Counted from the first letter of the stretch, positions 8,757 through 17,902 are shown. The stretch is 64,000 bases of DNA from Pseudahrensia aquimaris (GCF_042676045.1 NZ_JBHTJV010000009.1:124001-188000), one strand, 5' to 3'. Numbers and translations are program-made. The notes: generated from the letters alone by a model not told the origin.

Positions 8757-10004
8757 ATGACCAAGCTGACACGCTCTTGGGTGGAAAGCGCCAACAGCGC
8801 CAACCACCCTTTCCCGCTCAACAATCTGCCCTATGGCGTCTTTTCCACCGCAAAAGAAGACGCGCGCTGCGGCGTTGCCATTGGCAATGAGATACTTGAT
8901 GTGCGTGCGCTGGAAGAGGCAGGTATCGTGTCATTCGGTGGAGCCTTTGCGCATCCTACATGGAACGACTTCATGGCCCTTGGCAGCGCAGAATGGAGCC
9001 GCTTGCGACAGGAACTCACTGCGCTGCTGTCCGAAGCAAGCACCCAAGCAAACACCTTGCGCCCGCATCTCGTTTCCCAGAAAGACGCGACACTGCACAT
9101 GCCCTTCAACGTGGCGGAATTCACCGATTTCTATGCGGGGCGAAACCATGCAGTGAATGTGGGCACCATGTTTCGCGGCGCGGAAAACGCCCTACCGCCG
9201 AACTGGCTGCACATACCCATTGGTTATAACGGCCGCGCGTCATCCGTGGTTGTCTCCGGCACACCCGTTCACCGCCCATGGGGCCAATTGAAAGGTCCAA
9301 ACGACGAAACGCCACGCTTCGCGCCTTGCGAGCGCTTTGATCTGGAACTGGAGATCGGTGCTATCGTCGGCACGCCATCAAACAATCCGCTCAGCGTCGA
9401 TGAAGCCGATGCAGCGATTTTTGGCTACGTCCTGCTGAACGATTGGTCAGCGCGCGACATTCAAGCGTGGGAATACCAGCCGCTTGGCCCTTTTCAATCA
9501 AAAGCGACGGCCACGACCATCAGTCCCTGGATCGTCACCAAGGCTGCGCTCGAACATTTCCGGATCGATACGCCACCCCGCGAAGTGGCGTTACTCGATC
9601 ACCTCAAAGACACCGGGCCAATGCTCTACGACATCGACCTCGCCGTCTCGCTCGCGCCGCAAGGCCAAAAGACATCCGTTCTCAGCCATACCAACATGCG
9701 CGAGCTATATTATTCCGCCGCCCAACAACTCGCACACCACTCATCCTCCGGCTGTCCCATGCGCACCGGCGACCTGTTGGGGAGCGGGACAATTTCCGGC
9801 AGCGAAAAACATGAATTTGGAAGTCTGCTGGAAATGTCTTGGGGCGGTAAAGAACCTGTCACCTTGGACAATGGCGAGACGCGCACATTCCTCCAAGACG
9901 GCGACACGCTCACGCTTACAGGCAAAGCGAGGGGCGATGGCTACACGATCGGTTTTGGCGATTGCGTCGGAACGATTCTTCCAGCGCACGAGCGCAAAGA
10001 CTAA
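8757..10004 (+). CDS. fahA: fumarylacetoacetase
   Basis: Hydrolyses fumarylacetoacetate to fumarate and acetoacetate, the final step of tyrosine catabolism. The 415-aa protein has an N-terminal SH3-like domain (about 18-115) and a C-terminal FAH domain with a metal site. Recognisable segments are EFTDFYAGRNHAVNVG (start of the catalytic domain), ELEIGAIVG with acidic metal ligands, LLNDWSARDIQAWEY and GTISGSEKHEFG. It follows hmgA by 9 bases and is clearly co-transcribed. Its TAA overlaps the convergent stop of the M24 peptidase gene by four bases. Confidence 0.96.
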   Translation: MTKLTRSWVESANSANHPFPLNNLPYGVFSTAKEDARCGVAIGNEILDVRALEEAGIVSFGGAFAHPTWNDFMALGSAEWSRLRQELTALLSEASTQANTLRPHLVSQKDATLHMPFNVAEFTDFYAGRNHAVNVGTMFRGAENALPPNWLHIPIGYNGRASSVVVSGTPVHRPWGQLKGPNDETPRFAPCERFDLELEIGAIVGTPSNNPLSVDEADAAIFGYVLLNDWSARDIQAWEYQPLGPFQSKATATTISPWIVTKAALEHFRIDTPPREVALLDHLKDTGPMLYDIDLAVSLAPQGQKTSVLSHTNMRELYYSAAQQLAHHSSSGCPMRTGDLLGSGTISGSEKHEFGSLLEMSWGGKEPVTLDNGETRTFLQDGDTLTLTGKARGDGYTIGFGDCVGTILPAHERKD

Positions 10005-11098
10005 ACCGCCACCGTCACAAAATCGCGCGACAAGCCAGACAAAATCTCCGGCCCGTCAGCCCGCAGGATAACAATGTCTTCCAGCCTGATACCAAAACGA
10101 CCCGACAGATAGATGCCCGGCTCGATGGAAAACACAGCGCCTTCCTGAAGCACGGTTTTCGACGTGGATGTGATATAAGGCGGCTCGTGAACCTCGATGC
10201 CCAAGCCATGCCCCGTGCGGTGCATGAAATAGTCGCCGTAACCCGCTGCCGAGATCACATCGCGTGCCGCCTTGTCCACGACACGAGCCTCAACACCGGG
10301 CCGTGCTGCTGCCATAGCTGCTTGCACAGCAGCTTCAACAACCGAGTGAACTTCCTCATAACCCTCTGGCGGCTCACCAACGACCACCATGCGCGTCATG
10401 TCACTTGGAAAGCCATCTTTGCGCGCACCGATGTCAACGACGATTGCATCGCCAGCCGCAACCTTCCGCTCGCCCGTTGCGTGATGGGGAAAGGCGCCGT
10501 TGCCGCCTGCACCAACAATACAAAACTCTGTGCGTCCATCTTCGGTCCCATGCGCCTCACGAACCACTGCCGCAATTTCCAACTCGCTCATGCCAGGCTT
10601 GATCGCCTCAGCTGCAGCAAGGAAAGCACGGTCATTCAGCAAAGCATTGCGCTTTAAGACAGCATATTCGTCCTCGTCTTTGCACATCCGTAACGCACCG
10701 ACCGTAGCTTCCGTGAAGACGTGACGAGCATTAGGGAGATGATCTTTAAGCAACAGCGCAAAGTCAGCCCGCATGGTTTCATCCAGCGAAATCGTTTCTG
10801 CGTTTCCTGCGCCAATATCTGCCAAAGCCGTCTTCAGCGCAGTGTCCGGCCCATCGGCGTCCGCCCACATATGGAAACTCTGATCGGTATGTTCCCGCGA
10901 GCCATCGGCGTTAAGCGACGGCATCAGCATGGTTGAACCGTTGGCTGAAACGAGCAGCAAGCAAGGCCGTTCATCGGGGTGTGGCGCAAAGCCAAGCAAA
11001 TATTGCATATGCGCGCCTGGCCCCAGTGCCGTGAGATCAACGCCTGCCTTGGCCATTTGGCCTTGCAGCGCCTGCAACCGCTCTTCGCTTTTCATCAC
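10001..11098 (-). CDS. M24-family metallopeptidase (Xaa-Pro aminopeptidase-like)
   Basis: 365-aa protein with an N-terminal creatinase-like domain and a C-terminal pita-bread M24 domain. Candidate metal ligands are the Asp pair in AIVVDIGARKDGFPSDMTRM, the His in HRTGHGLGIEVHEPP, and the Glu residues in FSIEPGIYL and GIRLEDIV. This set fits Xaa-Pro dipeptidase or aminopeptidase. It ends 4 bases into the convergent fahA stop. It starts 7 bases after the Gfo/Idh/MocA gene, so it is the last gene of the operon headed by the GntR regulator. Its role beside a sugar-sulfonate-like system is unclear. The M24 fold also includes creatinase-type C-N hydrolases, so a non-peptide substrate is possible. 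Confidence 0.82.
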   Translation of the reverse strand: MMKSEERLQALQGQMAKAGVDLTALGPGAHMQYLLGFAPHPDERPCLLLVSANGSTMLMPSLNADGSREHTDQSFHMWADADGPDTALKTALADIGAGNAETISLDETMRADFALLLKDHLPNARHVFTEATVGALRMCKDEDEYAVLKRNALLNDRAFLAAAEAIKPGMSELEIAAVVREAHGTEDGRTEFCIVGAGGNGAFPHHATGERKVAAGDAIVVDIGARKDGFPSDMTRMVVVGEPPEGYEEVHSVVEAAVQAAMAAARPGVEARVVDKAARDVISAAGYGDYFMHRTGHGLGIEVHEPPYITSTSKTVLQEGAVFSIEPGIYLSGRFGIRLEDIVILRADGPEILSGLSRDFVTVAV

Positions 11099-11105
11099 TA
11101 TGTCC

Positions 11106-12191
11106 TCACAATTCCACGGCCTGTCCGGTCAACGCAGATTGTTGCGCCGCCATGCCGATCTTCACGGCCAGCAAACCGTCGTTCAACCCCACTTCTGGTT
11201 CACCCCCCTTCAACACCATCGCGTGAAATCGTTGGTGCTGGTAGAAGGTCGATCCGTTGTGATCCCCCGCTTCCAACAGGGTCGGGTCGACAGGAATGGG
11301 CTTTTCGATCATCCCCTGCGGATCGCGCGGACTCACCAACAGCTTAGGCACAGGCGCGGGACCGCGCTCAGCAGGCCAAAAGCGCCCCGGACCCGGCACA
11401 AAACACTCGATTTTGCCTTTCGGCCCAAGAGCCGTGACCATTTCCTGATAATCCGATCCTTCCGCAAACATGCACAATTCCAGCATGGCACGAGCACCGT
11501 TGGCGAAATCGACGATCACATATCCATTGTCCCAAATGTCAGAACGCTGGCCGTCGTAAACCTCATCCAGATGGTTCACCGCTTGGCCGGCAGAGGCCAT
11601 CACACGCACTGGCTCGCTTTGTAAGATAAGCCGCATAAGATCGAAAAAGTGGCAGCACTTTTCCACCAACGTGCCGCCAGACTTTGCATTGAAGCGGTTC
11701 CAGTCGCCCACTTTCGGCAAAAACGGAAAGCGGTGTTCGCGGATGGTCAGCATCTTGATGCCACCGGTCGCATCCGCAGCTTCTTCAATGAGCGCCGCGA
11801 TGGGCGGCATATACCGATATTCCATCGCCACCCAGATTGGCGCGGCATAATCCGATTGTAGCTTCGTGATGATCGCTTCATCTGCCGGATCGGTGATCAG
11901 CGGCTTTTCACACAAAATCGGCAGCGCTCGGATGGCAGCAATGCGGCGCAATTGATCCGCGTGCTGATAATTCGGGCTAACGATGACGAGGCAATCCACA
12001 TCATCGCGGCGCACAAGACCTTCAAGCGTGTCCTCAAATTCAACATCCAGCACCAGAGCCCGCGCCGCAGCGCGCATGTCAGCGTCCGGCTCCACAATCG
12101 CGGTGATTGCGGTATCGTCCAGCAATTGGATGTTGCGGATGTGCTCTTGGCCCATCATTCCGCAGCCGATCATGCCATAGCGCAAAGTCAT
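11106..12191 (-). CDS. Gfo/Idh/MocA-family NAD(P)-dependent protein, candidate NAD+-dependent sulfoquinovosidase
   Basis: 361-aa two-domain protein. The Rossmann dinucleotide motif MIGCGMMGQEH is at residues 7-17 and the family EKP motif is in ILCEKPLITDP. The C-terminal alpha/beta domain includes a VEKCCHFFDLMRL segment. Most relatives are sugar or polyol dehydrogenases. The same fold also contains the NAD+-dependent sulfoquinovosidases of glycoside hydrolase family GH188 (SqgA). The operon context, opposite a sulfonate monooxygenase, an aldo/keto reductase and a flavin reductase, makes that function plausible here. It lies 6 bases after the GntR regulator gene and 7 before the M24 gene. The family is seen in the sequence; the sulfoquinovosidase role is inference from context. 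Confidence 0.85.
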   Translation of the reverse strand: MTLRYGMIGCGMMGQEHIRNIQLLDDTAITAIVEPDADMRAAARALVLDVEFEDTLEGLVRRDDVDCLVIVSPNYQHADQLRRIAAIRALPILCEKPLITDPADEAIITKLQSDYAAPIWVAMEYRYMPPIAALIEEAADATGGIKMLTIREHRFPFLPKVGDWNRFNAKSGGTLVEKCCHFFDLMRLILQSEPVRVMASAGQAVNHLDEVYDGQRSDIWDNGYVIVDFANGARAMLELCMFAEGSDYQEMVTALGPKGKIECFVPGPGRFWPAERGPAPVPKLLVSPRDPQGMIEKPIPVDPTLLEAGDHNGSTFYQHQRFHAMVLKGGEPEVGLNDGLLAVKIGMAAQQSALTGQAVEL

Positions 12192-12197
12192 CTTGTT

Positions 12198-12923
12198 CTA
12201 GCTCCACCGCGCGATATAGCGCGTCGTGCTGGGGTCAAACCACGTTCTGGAATATTCCGCACTCACATTCTCAGGGTCAAAGCCTTGGCGTTCAACATAT
12301 CCCCAAATCGCTGGCTCTTCGCTGCCGAATCCGTCCGGTCGCCAATCCGGCACCGGAGCAACAGAAACCGAATCTTCCGCCCGCATGACCCAAAGGCCCA
12401 ACCTCTCACGGTAATAGACGTAAAGAGAATCCGGCAAATCGCGCATATCCACCCCTTGGGAAAACCGCCCATCCAGCCAGATTTCCTCCAGCGCAGCATC
12501 AACGCCACTCAACCTCCGCAAGCGCCTGATCCGCAGAACCTCCTTAGAGCGCCCAAAGTGGGGCAGATCGTCAGGTTTCTCCATGGCATCAACCGAGAGA
12601 ACATCAGCGCTCGGCAAACCGCCGCCGCCGATCTTCTCCAGATGAAAAAAGCCGTAGATGGTCTGCGCCTCTTTCGAACGGCGCACGTAGTTGCCCGATC
12701 CTTGCACGCGTTCGAGCAAACCCTTTTCCGTCAAATCACCCAGCGCCTTGCGCAACGTGCCCACGGCAACGCCGAGCTGCGCCGCCATTTCCCGCTCCGG
12801 TTCCAGCTTTTCCCCATCAGCCAAAATACCCGCCTGAATGTCCCGCGCCAGCAACTCGCTGACCTGAACATGGAGTGGTAAGCGGCCGGGCCGGGCGCTG
12901 AATGGGGTTAGTGTTTCACTCAT
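12198..12923 (-). CDS. GntR-family transcriptional regulator (HutC-type, UTRA domain)
   Basis: 241-aa DNA-binding regulator. The N-terminal winged helix (about 10-75) reads LPLHVQVSELLARDI and then EREMAAQLGVAVGTLRKAL and LLERVQGSGNYV, as in GntR proteins. The remainder matches the UTRA ligand-binding fold. I take ATG 12921-12923 (MSETLTPF) as start; a longer frame exists but would run through the operator region. It is divergent from the monooxygenase/TRAP operon and is the first gene of the other operon. Three TTGATACA repeats occupy the short gap, so it likely represses both operons until a pathway sugar or sulfonate binds. The ligand is unknown. Confidence 0.9.
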   Translation of the reverse strand: MSETLTPFSARPGRLPLHVQVSELLARDIQAGILADGEKLEPEREMAAQLGVAVGTLRKALGDLTEKGLLERVQGSGNYVRRSKEAQTIYGFFHLEKIGGGGLPSADVLSVDAMEKPDDLPHFGRSKEVLRIRRLRRLSGVDAALEEIWLDGRFSQGVDMRDLPDSLYVYYRERLGLWVMRAEDSVSVAPVPDWRPDGFGSEEPAIWGYVERQGFDPENVSAEYSRTWFDPSTTRYIARWS

Positions 12924-12924
12924 A

Positions 12925-12964
12925 ATTGATACACGATTGATACATGGTTCTGCATTTGATACAC
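12925..12964. promoter_or_regulatory. three direct TTGATACA repeats, probable GntR operator
   Basis: TTGATACA occurs at 12926-12933, 12937-12944 and 12956-12963, with start-to-start distances of 11 and 19 bases. The cluster touches the regulator start codon and lies 46 bases before the divergent monooxygenase ATG at 13010. The 11-base step places two sites on the same face of the helix. Reading as the operator of the adjacent GntR protein is inference from location. Confidence 0.6.
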
Positions 12965-13009
12965 AGGCGGACCGGTAACGCAATTATTCCGCTTGAGAGC
13001 GCACGCAAA

Positions 13010-14167
13010 ATGTCCATCGTTCCCATCCGATCAGCCGATACAACGGCCGCAGAAGTCTCGTGGTTCGCGCCCCTGTGTTCGGACGACTACCGCTATTTGG
13101 GCCAACCCGAAGGTGAATTGCGCTCGTCTTGGGAAAACACCTCCGCCATCATTCGCCGCGCCGACGAGTTGGGCTTCCGCAACATCCTGTGTCCCTCGTC
13201 CTATCAGGTGGGCCAAGACACACTGACCTTCGTGGCCGGCAACGCGCCGCTGACGAAAAACATCAACATGCTGGCCGCCGTCCGCTGCGGCGAGATGCAG
13301 CCGATCATGCTGGCCCGCACCATCGCTACACTCGATCACATGCTAAAGGGTCGACTGACGGTCAACATCATCTCGTCCGACTTCCCCGGCCAAAAAGAAG
13401 ACAGCGCCCATCGCTACCAACGCTCCCGCGAAGTAGTGGAAATTCTGAAGCAGGCGTGGACGCAGGATGAAATCAACCACCAAGGCGAAGTCTACCAATT
13501 CGAGGGTCTGACCACCGATCCTGCCCGTCCCTATCAACAAAACGGCGGTCCGCTTCTTTATTTCGGCGGCTATTCCCCTCCCGCGCTCGATCTATGCGGC
13601 GAGCATTGCGACGTCTATCTGATGTGGCCGGAGAAAAAGGAAGAGCTGGCAGAGCGCATGAAAGCTGTCCACGAACGCGCCGCCCATTATGGCCGCGTGC
13701 TCGACTACGGCCTGCGCGTCCACATGATCGTGCGCGACACCGAACAAGAGGCCCGCGAATACGCCCGCGAACTCGTCTCGAAACTCGATGACGAACAGGG
13801 CAAGCTCATCCGCGAACGGGCGCTGGACGCCGCGTCGCTTGGCGTGTCGCACCAAGCAAAAAACCGTGAACTGGCTGACCTCGAAGGCTATATCGAGCCG
13901 CATTTGTGGACGGGCGTTGGCCGCGCCCGCTCCGGCTGCGGTGCGGCCTTGGTTGGCTCTGCCGATCAAATCCTGTCGGAGATCGAAGACTACAAAAAAA
14001 TGGGCATCCGCGCTTTCATCTTCTCCGGCTATCCGCACATGGAAGAATGTGAGCATTTCGGCAAACTCGTTCTGCCGCATCTGGAAACCTGTTCCATGCC
14101 TCAGCTTCAGGGCCGCGTTCCCGCCGCCACCCCCAACACGCCGCTGGGCGTGGGAGAGAGAAAATAA
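13010..14167 (+). CDS. FMNH2-dependent sulfonate-type monooxygenase (LLM class; SmoC/SsuD-like)
   Basis: 385-aa luciferase-like flavin monooxygenase that uses reduced flavin and O2. Its closest recognisable relatives are alkanesulfonate monooxygenase SsuD and sulfoquinovose monooxygenase SmoC, which cleave C-S bonds to an aldehyde and sulfite. Family landmarks are VSWFAPLCSDD near the N-terminus, GRLTVNIISSDFPGQ, YLMWPEKKEEL with a conserved Trp, LWTGVGRARSGCGAALVG and FIFSGYPHMEECEHFG. The ATG at 13010 is chosen because the frame upstream lies in the operator region. It is followed by the aldo/keto reductase, with the last A of the stop codon being the first base of the next ATG, and by a flavin reductase that would supply FMNH2. 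Sulfoquinovose as substrate is inferred from the set of genes. Confidence 0.85.
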   Translation: MSIVPIRSADTTAAEVSWFAPLCSDDYRYLGQPEGELRSSWENTSAIIRRADELGFRNILCPSSYQVGQDTLTFVAGNAPLTKNINMLAAVRCGEMQPIMLARTIATLDHMLKGRLTVNIISSDFPGQKEDSAHRYQRSREVVEILKQAWTQDEINHQGEVYQFEGLTTDPARPYQQNGGPLLYFGGYSPPALDLCGEHCDVYLMWPEKKEELAERMKAVHERAAHYGRVLDYGLRVHMIVRDTEQEAREYARELVSKLDDEQGKLIRERALDAASLGVSHQAKNRELADLEGYIEPHLWTGVGRARSGCGAALVGSADQILSEIEDYKKMGIRAFIFSGYPHMEECEHFGKLVLPHLETCSMPQLQGRVPAATPNTPLGVGERK

Positions 14168-15069
14168 TGCAGCGCATCAAGTTCAACGACTCGCTCGAAA
14201 TGAGCCGCATCGTCTACGGCATGTGGCGCTTGGGCGACGATCCCGACACGTCCCCCGTTCACATTCAGGCCAAGATAGAAGCGTGCCTGGAGCAAGGCAT
14301 CACCACGATGGACCAGGCGGACATCTACGGCGGCTATGAGGCCGAGGAATTGCTGGGCTCTTGCTTTAAACAGTCCCCATCGCTGCGCGATAAAGTCGAG
14401 ATCGTCACCAAATGCGATATCGTGGCCCCCGCTGGCCGCTACGCTGATGCGCGGGTGAAGTACTACGACACATCCGCCCATCACATTGGCGCGTCTATCG
14501 ACCATTCACTGCGGCTGATGAACATCGACCACATCAACCTTCTGCTGATCCACCGCCCCGACCCGATGATGGACCACCATGAAACGGGTGCGGCTCTTGA
14601 TGCTGCGGTATCATCCGGCAAAGTTGGCTCAATCGGCGTGTCGAACTTTAAGCCCCACGATTGGAACCTGCTGCAATCGGCGATGAGCAACAAACTTGTC
14701 ACCAACCAAATCGAGATTTCGGTTCTGGCTCACGAAGCTTTCACCAACGGCGATATTGCCTTCCACCAGCAGCACGGCGTCTCGCCAATGGCTTGGTCGC
14801 CGCTGGCGGGCGGTGCGCTGTTCGACGAGGGCAACGCAGACACCAAGGCGCTTCGGGACGGGATGAAGCGCATTGCTTCCGATCATGGCGTTGGTGTTGA
14901 CGCGCTTGCTGTGGCTTGGCTGCTGGCCCACCCATCCAAAATCCTGCCCGTCATGGGCACGAACAAGATTGACCGCATGAAAGACTTCTCCGACGCACTC
15001 AGGGTCAACATGGATCGCCAGACATGGTTTGAAATCTACACCCTTGCCCTCGGCCGCGAGGTAGCGTGA
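14167..15069 (+). CDS. aldo/keto reductase, SmoB-like (candidate 6-oxoglucose reductase)
   Basis: 300-aa NAD(P)H-dependent reductase of the AKR barrel family. The catalytic tetrad is visible as Asp and Tyr in MDQADIYGGY, Lys in VEIVTKC and His in LLLIHRPDP. The C-terminal cofactor-binding region includes ILPVMGTNKIDRM. The protein resembles YdhF-type AKRs and the SmoB enzyme of sulfoquinovose oxidative desulfonation, which reduces 6-oxo-glucose to glucose after the monooxygenase step. It overlaps the monooxygenase stop by one base and is joined to the flavin reductase by a TGATG overlap, so the three are translationally coupled. The family is certain; substrate follows from context. Confidence 0.87.
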   Translation: MQRIKFNDSLEMSRIVYGMWRLGDDPDTSPVHIQAKIEACLEQGITTMDQADIYGGYEAEELLGSCFKQSPSLRDKVEIVTKCDIVAPAGRYADARVKYYDTSAHHIGASIDHSLRLMNIDHINLLLIHRPDPMMDHHETGAALDAAVSSGKVGSIGVSNFKPHDWNLLQSAMSNKLVTNQIEISVLAHEAFTNGDIAFHQQHGVSPMAWSPLAGGALFDEGNADTKALRDGMKRIASDHGVGVDALAVAWLLAHPSKILPVMGTNKIDRMKDFSDALRVNMDRQTWFEIYTLALGREVA

Positions 15070-15626
15070 TGGATGCGACGGCAAACACGATGACCACAAC
15101 CGAAGACACAATCGAGGTGCAACGCCCGCGTGCCGAGATGCTGACGCCATCGGCGGACAATCAACGCGCTTACCGCAACGCATTGGGCGCTTTCGCGACC
15201 GGAGTGACAATCATCACCGCAAACGGCAGCAATGGCCCCATTGGCATGACGGTCAACTCCTTTGCCTCCGTTTCTCTCGACCCCGCGCTCGTCCTGTGGT
15301 CGCTTGCAAAATCATCAGGCCGATACCCATCCTTTGCAGAAGCAAAGCATTTCGCAATCCATGTGCTGGAACGCGACCAGCAAGACCTTGCACTCGCTTT
15401 CGCAAAAGACGGTGCGGCCTTTCACTGCTGTGAGTGGGAGCTGGACGCAAATGGCGTGCCACTGATCGAAAACACTGTTGCCCGCTTCGACTGTACAACC
15501 AGCGCCGCCCACGACGCTGGCGATCATCTTATCATCGTCGGACAAGTTCACAGCTTTGTAAAAAATCACGGCGAGGCACTGGTCTTCGCCGACGGAGCAT
15601 TTGGAGGCTTCCACACGGGCGGCTGA
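15069..15626 (+). CDS. flavin reductase (FMN reductase, SmoA/HpaC-like)
   Basis: 185-aa protein of the flavin reductase-like (split-barrel FMN-binding) family. The first 33 residues are a polar extension. The domain then starts AYRNALGAFATGVTIITA and contains GPIGMTVNSFASVSLDPALVLWSL, the flavin-binding core. A GDHLIIVGQV stretch lies near the C-terminus. It probably reduces FMN with NAD(P)H for the monooxygenase encoded two genes upstream, the standard two-component arrangement. ATG 15069 overlaps the previous stop (TGATG); a GTG codon immediately before is the other possible start. It is followed after 54 bases by the TRAP transporter genes on the same strand. Confidence 0.9.
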   Translation: MDATANTMTTTEDTIEVQRPRAEMLTPSADNQRAYRNALGAFATGVTIITANGSNGPIGMTVNSFASVSLDPALVLWSLAKSSGRYPSFAEAKHFAIHVLERDQQDLALAFAKDGAAFHCCEWELDANGVPLIENTVARFDCTTSAAHDAGDHLIIVGQVHSFVKNHGEALVFADGAFGGFHTGG

Positions 15627-15680
15627 CGTGCTTGCATCAACAACGGCCACGGGAGGTGGCCATCCTGGGGAGGATAACAG

Positions 15681-16283
15681 TTGAACGTTTTGCAAAGCCT
15701 CATCGGCTTGTTGGGAGGGATAAACGCCCGCGTTCTGCGCTGGGGCCGTGGCATCGGCGCTGTCGCCATGGCGCTGATGGTAGCTGCCGTCCTGCTGCAA
15801 ATCTTCTACCGCTACGTTCTCAACAACGCCCTTCCCTGGCCGGAAGAAGCCGCCCGCGCCCTGATGATCTGGATGATGGCACTCGTCGCGCCTTCAGCTT
15901 ATCGCTACGCCGGTTTCGTCTCCATAGACATGCTGCCGGACCTGCTGCCGCCGCGCATTCGCGCACTTCTCATGCTTGCAATTATGGGTCTGTCGCTGAT
16001 TGTAATGATTGTCATGCTTGGCCACGCTTGGGCGCATTTCTCGGCACCGCTGTTGTTTGATTCCTCCGGCCTCAACCGACTGCTGCAAGACAGCGGCATC
16101 AACCAGTTGCTGGGCACCGAACTGCAATTCCGCACCGCTTATGTTTATCTGGCCATGTCGGTGCTGATGGTCATGCTGATTTCGGTATCAGTGGAACTTA
16201 TCCTGCGCGCCATTGGTCGCTTGATCTGGAGCGATGAGGACTTCCCCGCGCCGCAATCGCCCATGTCGATGGTGGGAGACTGA
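15681..16283 (+). CDS. TRAP transporter small permease (DctQ type)
   Basis: 200-aa membrane protein with four predicted hydrophobic segments, the small integral subunit of a tripartite ATP-independent periplasmic transporter. The family hallmark is the second-helix region RYVLNNALPWPEEAARALMIWMM, read here in two parts (RYVLNNALPWPEE and AARALMIWMM). The start is a TTG at 15681 with GGGGAGG 7 bases ahead; no better ATG is available near the N-terminus. It is followed by the large permease after one base, then the binding protein, giving a complete Q-M-P set. It probably imports the substrate of the monooxygenase module using the sodium gradient. Confidence 0.92.
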   Translation: MNVLQSLIGLLGGINARVLRWGRGIGAVAMALMVAAVLLQIFYRYVLNNALPWPEEAARALMIWMMALVAPSAYRYAGFVSIDMLPDLLPPRIRALLMLAIMGLSLIVMIVMLGHAWAHFSAPLLFDSSGLNRLLQDSGINQLLGTELQFRTAYVYLAMSVLMVMLISVSVELILRAIGRLIWSDEDFPAPQSPMSMVGD

Positions 16284-16284
16284 T

Positions 16285-17811
16285 ATGCTGGTCTGGTTCC
16301 TGCCGCTGTTTCTCATTTTCCTGCTGATCGGCGTTCCCGTCTTCTTTGCCATGCTCGCAGCGCCGGGCATCATGCTCTATCTCAACGGCCAGGAGCGCGA
16401 TATCGCGCTCATGTACCGAAACATCTTCAACGGCATCGACAACGGTGTGCTGCTGGCGATACCGTTCTTCATGCTGGCTGGCGAACTGATGAACCGCGGA
16501 GGCATCACCGAACGCCTCGTGTCGTTTTCCCAAGCCATCATCGGTTCCGTGCGCGGTGGGCTGGCGCAGGTGAACATTCTCTCATCCATGCTGTTTGCCG
16601 GAATGTCCGGCTCGGCGGTAGCAGACACATCTGCTTTGGGCTCGATGCTCATTCCAGCGATGGAAAAGGAGGGTTATACCCGCCGCTTTGCTGCCGCCAT
16701 CACAGCTGCATCTTCGGTCATCGGTCCAATTATCCCGCCTTCGGGCATCATGATTATCTACGCCTATGTCATGGAAGTTTCCGTGGCAGCGCTCTTCGCA
16801 GGCGGCATCATTCCCGGCGCACTGGTCGGTATCGGCCTGATGATTGTCACGCGGCTGATGGCAAACCACTATGATTACCCACCGGCGCAGCGCGTGCTAC
16901 TCGACGATGTTTCCATCGGCGCAGGCGAAAACCTGGCAGCCCGCATCATCGCACGGTTGATGCTCGCAACCGTTCTGTATCCTGCGGTGGTCAAAGTCCT
17001 AGCCAGCGAAGGCGACCGCGATTGGGCCACTTTCGGGATCTTTTTCGCCATCGCCTTTGCAGTGTCGGAAGTCTTCTTTCAAATCCAGCGCCGCCTTGTG
17101 TCCGATACATTCCGCACGATAGCCAAACGCGCCGTGCTGCCCCTGCTCACGCCCGTCATCATTCTGGGTGGTATCTTGGGTGGCATCGCTACTCCAACAG
17201 AAGCCTCTGCGCTGGCCGTAGCCTATGCAGCCCTTCTTGGCCTGCTGGTTTTGCGAACCCTCAAAATGAGCGAATTGTCGAATGTGCTCATCAAGTCGGC
17301 CATCACATCTGCCGTGGTTCTTTTGCTCGTCGGCGCTGCGATGGCGTTCAAAACGGTGGTGTCGCTTTCCTACGCAGCGGAGAACCTCGCCCAGTGGATC
17401 CTGACGCTCACGTCCGATCCCCTGATGCTGCTGCTGCTGATCAACATCCTGCTCTTCATAGTCGGCATGTTCCTGGACGCTGGCCCGGCCATCATCATCC
17501 TTGGTCCAATCCTCGCGCCAATCTTCATCAATCTCGGCATCCACCCCGTCCACTTCGCCATGATTATGTCGGTAAACCTCACCGTTGGGCTGGCAACGCC
17601 CCCCATGGGGCTCGTGCTGTTCGTGGCCAGTTCGGTGTCCGGCGTTAAGGTGGAGGCCATATCCAAAGCCATACTTCCTTTTCTGGCGGTTGAAGTTTTC
17701 GTCATTTTTCTCATCACCTACTTCCCCATCATTTCGCTGGGCATTCCCACTTGGTTGGGCTTCGTCAAAGACGCCGATCTTTTTGGGCCAATTTTGAGGG
17801 CATTCATGTGA
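16285..17811 (+). CDS. TRAP transporter large permease (DctM type)
   Basis: 508-aa polytopic transporter subunit that carries the substrate path. Family marks are the N-terminal MLVWFLPLFLIFLLIGVPV, the GGLAQVNILSSMLFAGMSGSA region and the IIPPSGIMIIYAY segment. A second half contains TPTEASALAVAYA and VGMFLDAGPAI. I start at ATG 16285, one base after the small-permease stop, rather than 51 bases upstream within that gene. Length is greater than the common 425-430 aa. The extra residues sit around 230-290, between the two inverted repeats, where an additional hydrophobic stretch (FAIAFAVSEVFFQ) is seen; this longer form is known among DctM proteins. Confidence 0.93.
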   Translation: MLVWFLPLFLIFLLIGVPVFFAMLAAPGIMLYLNGQERDIALMYRNIFNGIDNGVLLAIPFFMLAGELMNRGGITERLVSFSQAIIGSVRGGLAQVNILSSMLFAGMSGSAVADTSALGSMLIPAMEKEGYTRRFAAAITAASSVIGPIIPPSGIMIIYAYVMEVSVAALFAGGIIPGALVGIGLMIVTRLMANHYDYPPAQRVLLDDVSIGAGENLAARIIARLMLATVLYPAVVKVLASEGDRDWATFGIFFAIAFAVSEVFFQIQRRLVSDTFRTIAKRAVLPLLTPVIILGGILGGIATPTEASALAVAYAALLGLLVLRTLKMSELSNVLIKSAITSAVVLLLVGAAMAFKTVVSLSYAAENLAQWILTLTSDPLMLLLLINILLFIVGMFLDAGPAIIILGPILAPIFINLGIHPVHFAMIMSVNLTVGLATPPMGLVLFVASSVSGVKVEAISKAILPFLAVEVFVIFLITYFPIISLGIPTWLGFVKDADLFGPILRAFM

Positions 17812-17902
17812 GCGCCTGCAAAGCTAACCGTTGACCGCGCAAGCGGCAGTGTTACGATTTCAAACAAGGGCCATAAAAGCCCGCAACAGGAGGAGACTTT
17901 CC

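Noticed and set aside
9484..10071. 195-codon plus-strand frame overlapping fahA
   Set aside because: It lies in another frame of fumarylacetoacetase, is rich in Ser, Pro and Arg, and passes the true stop into the convergent gene.
15645..15661. Small hairpin GGCCAC-GGGAG-GTGGCC before the TRAP small permease
   Set aside because: No T-tract follows and the stem is short; it may only shape the ribosome-site region and is too weak to call a terminator.
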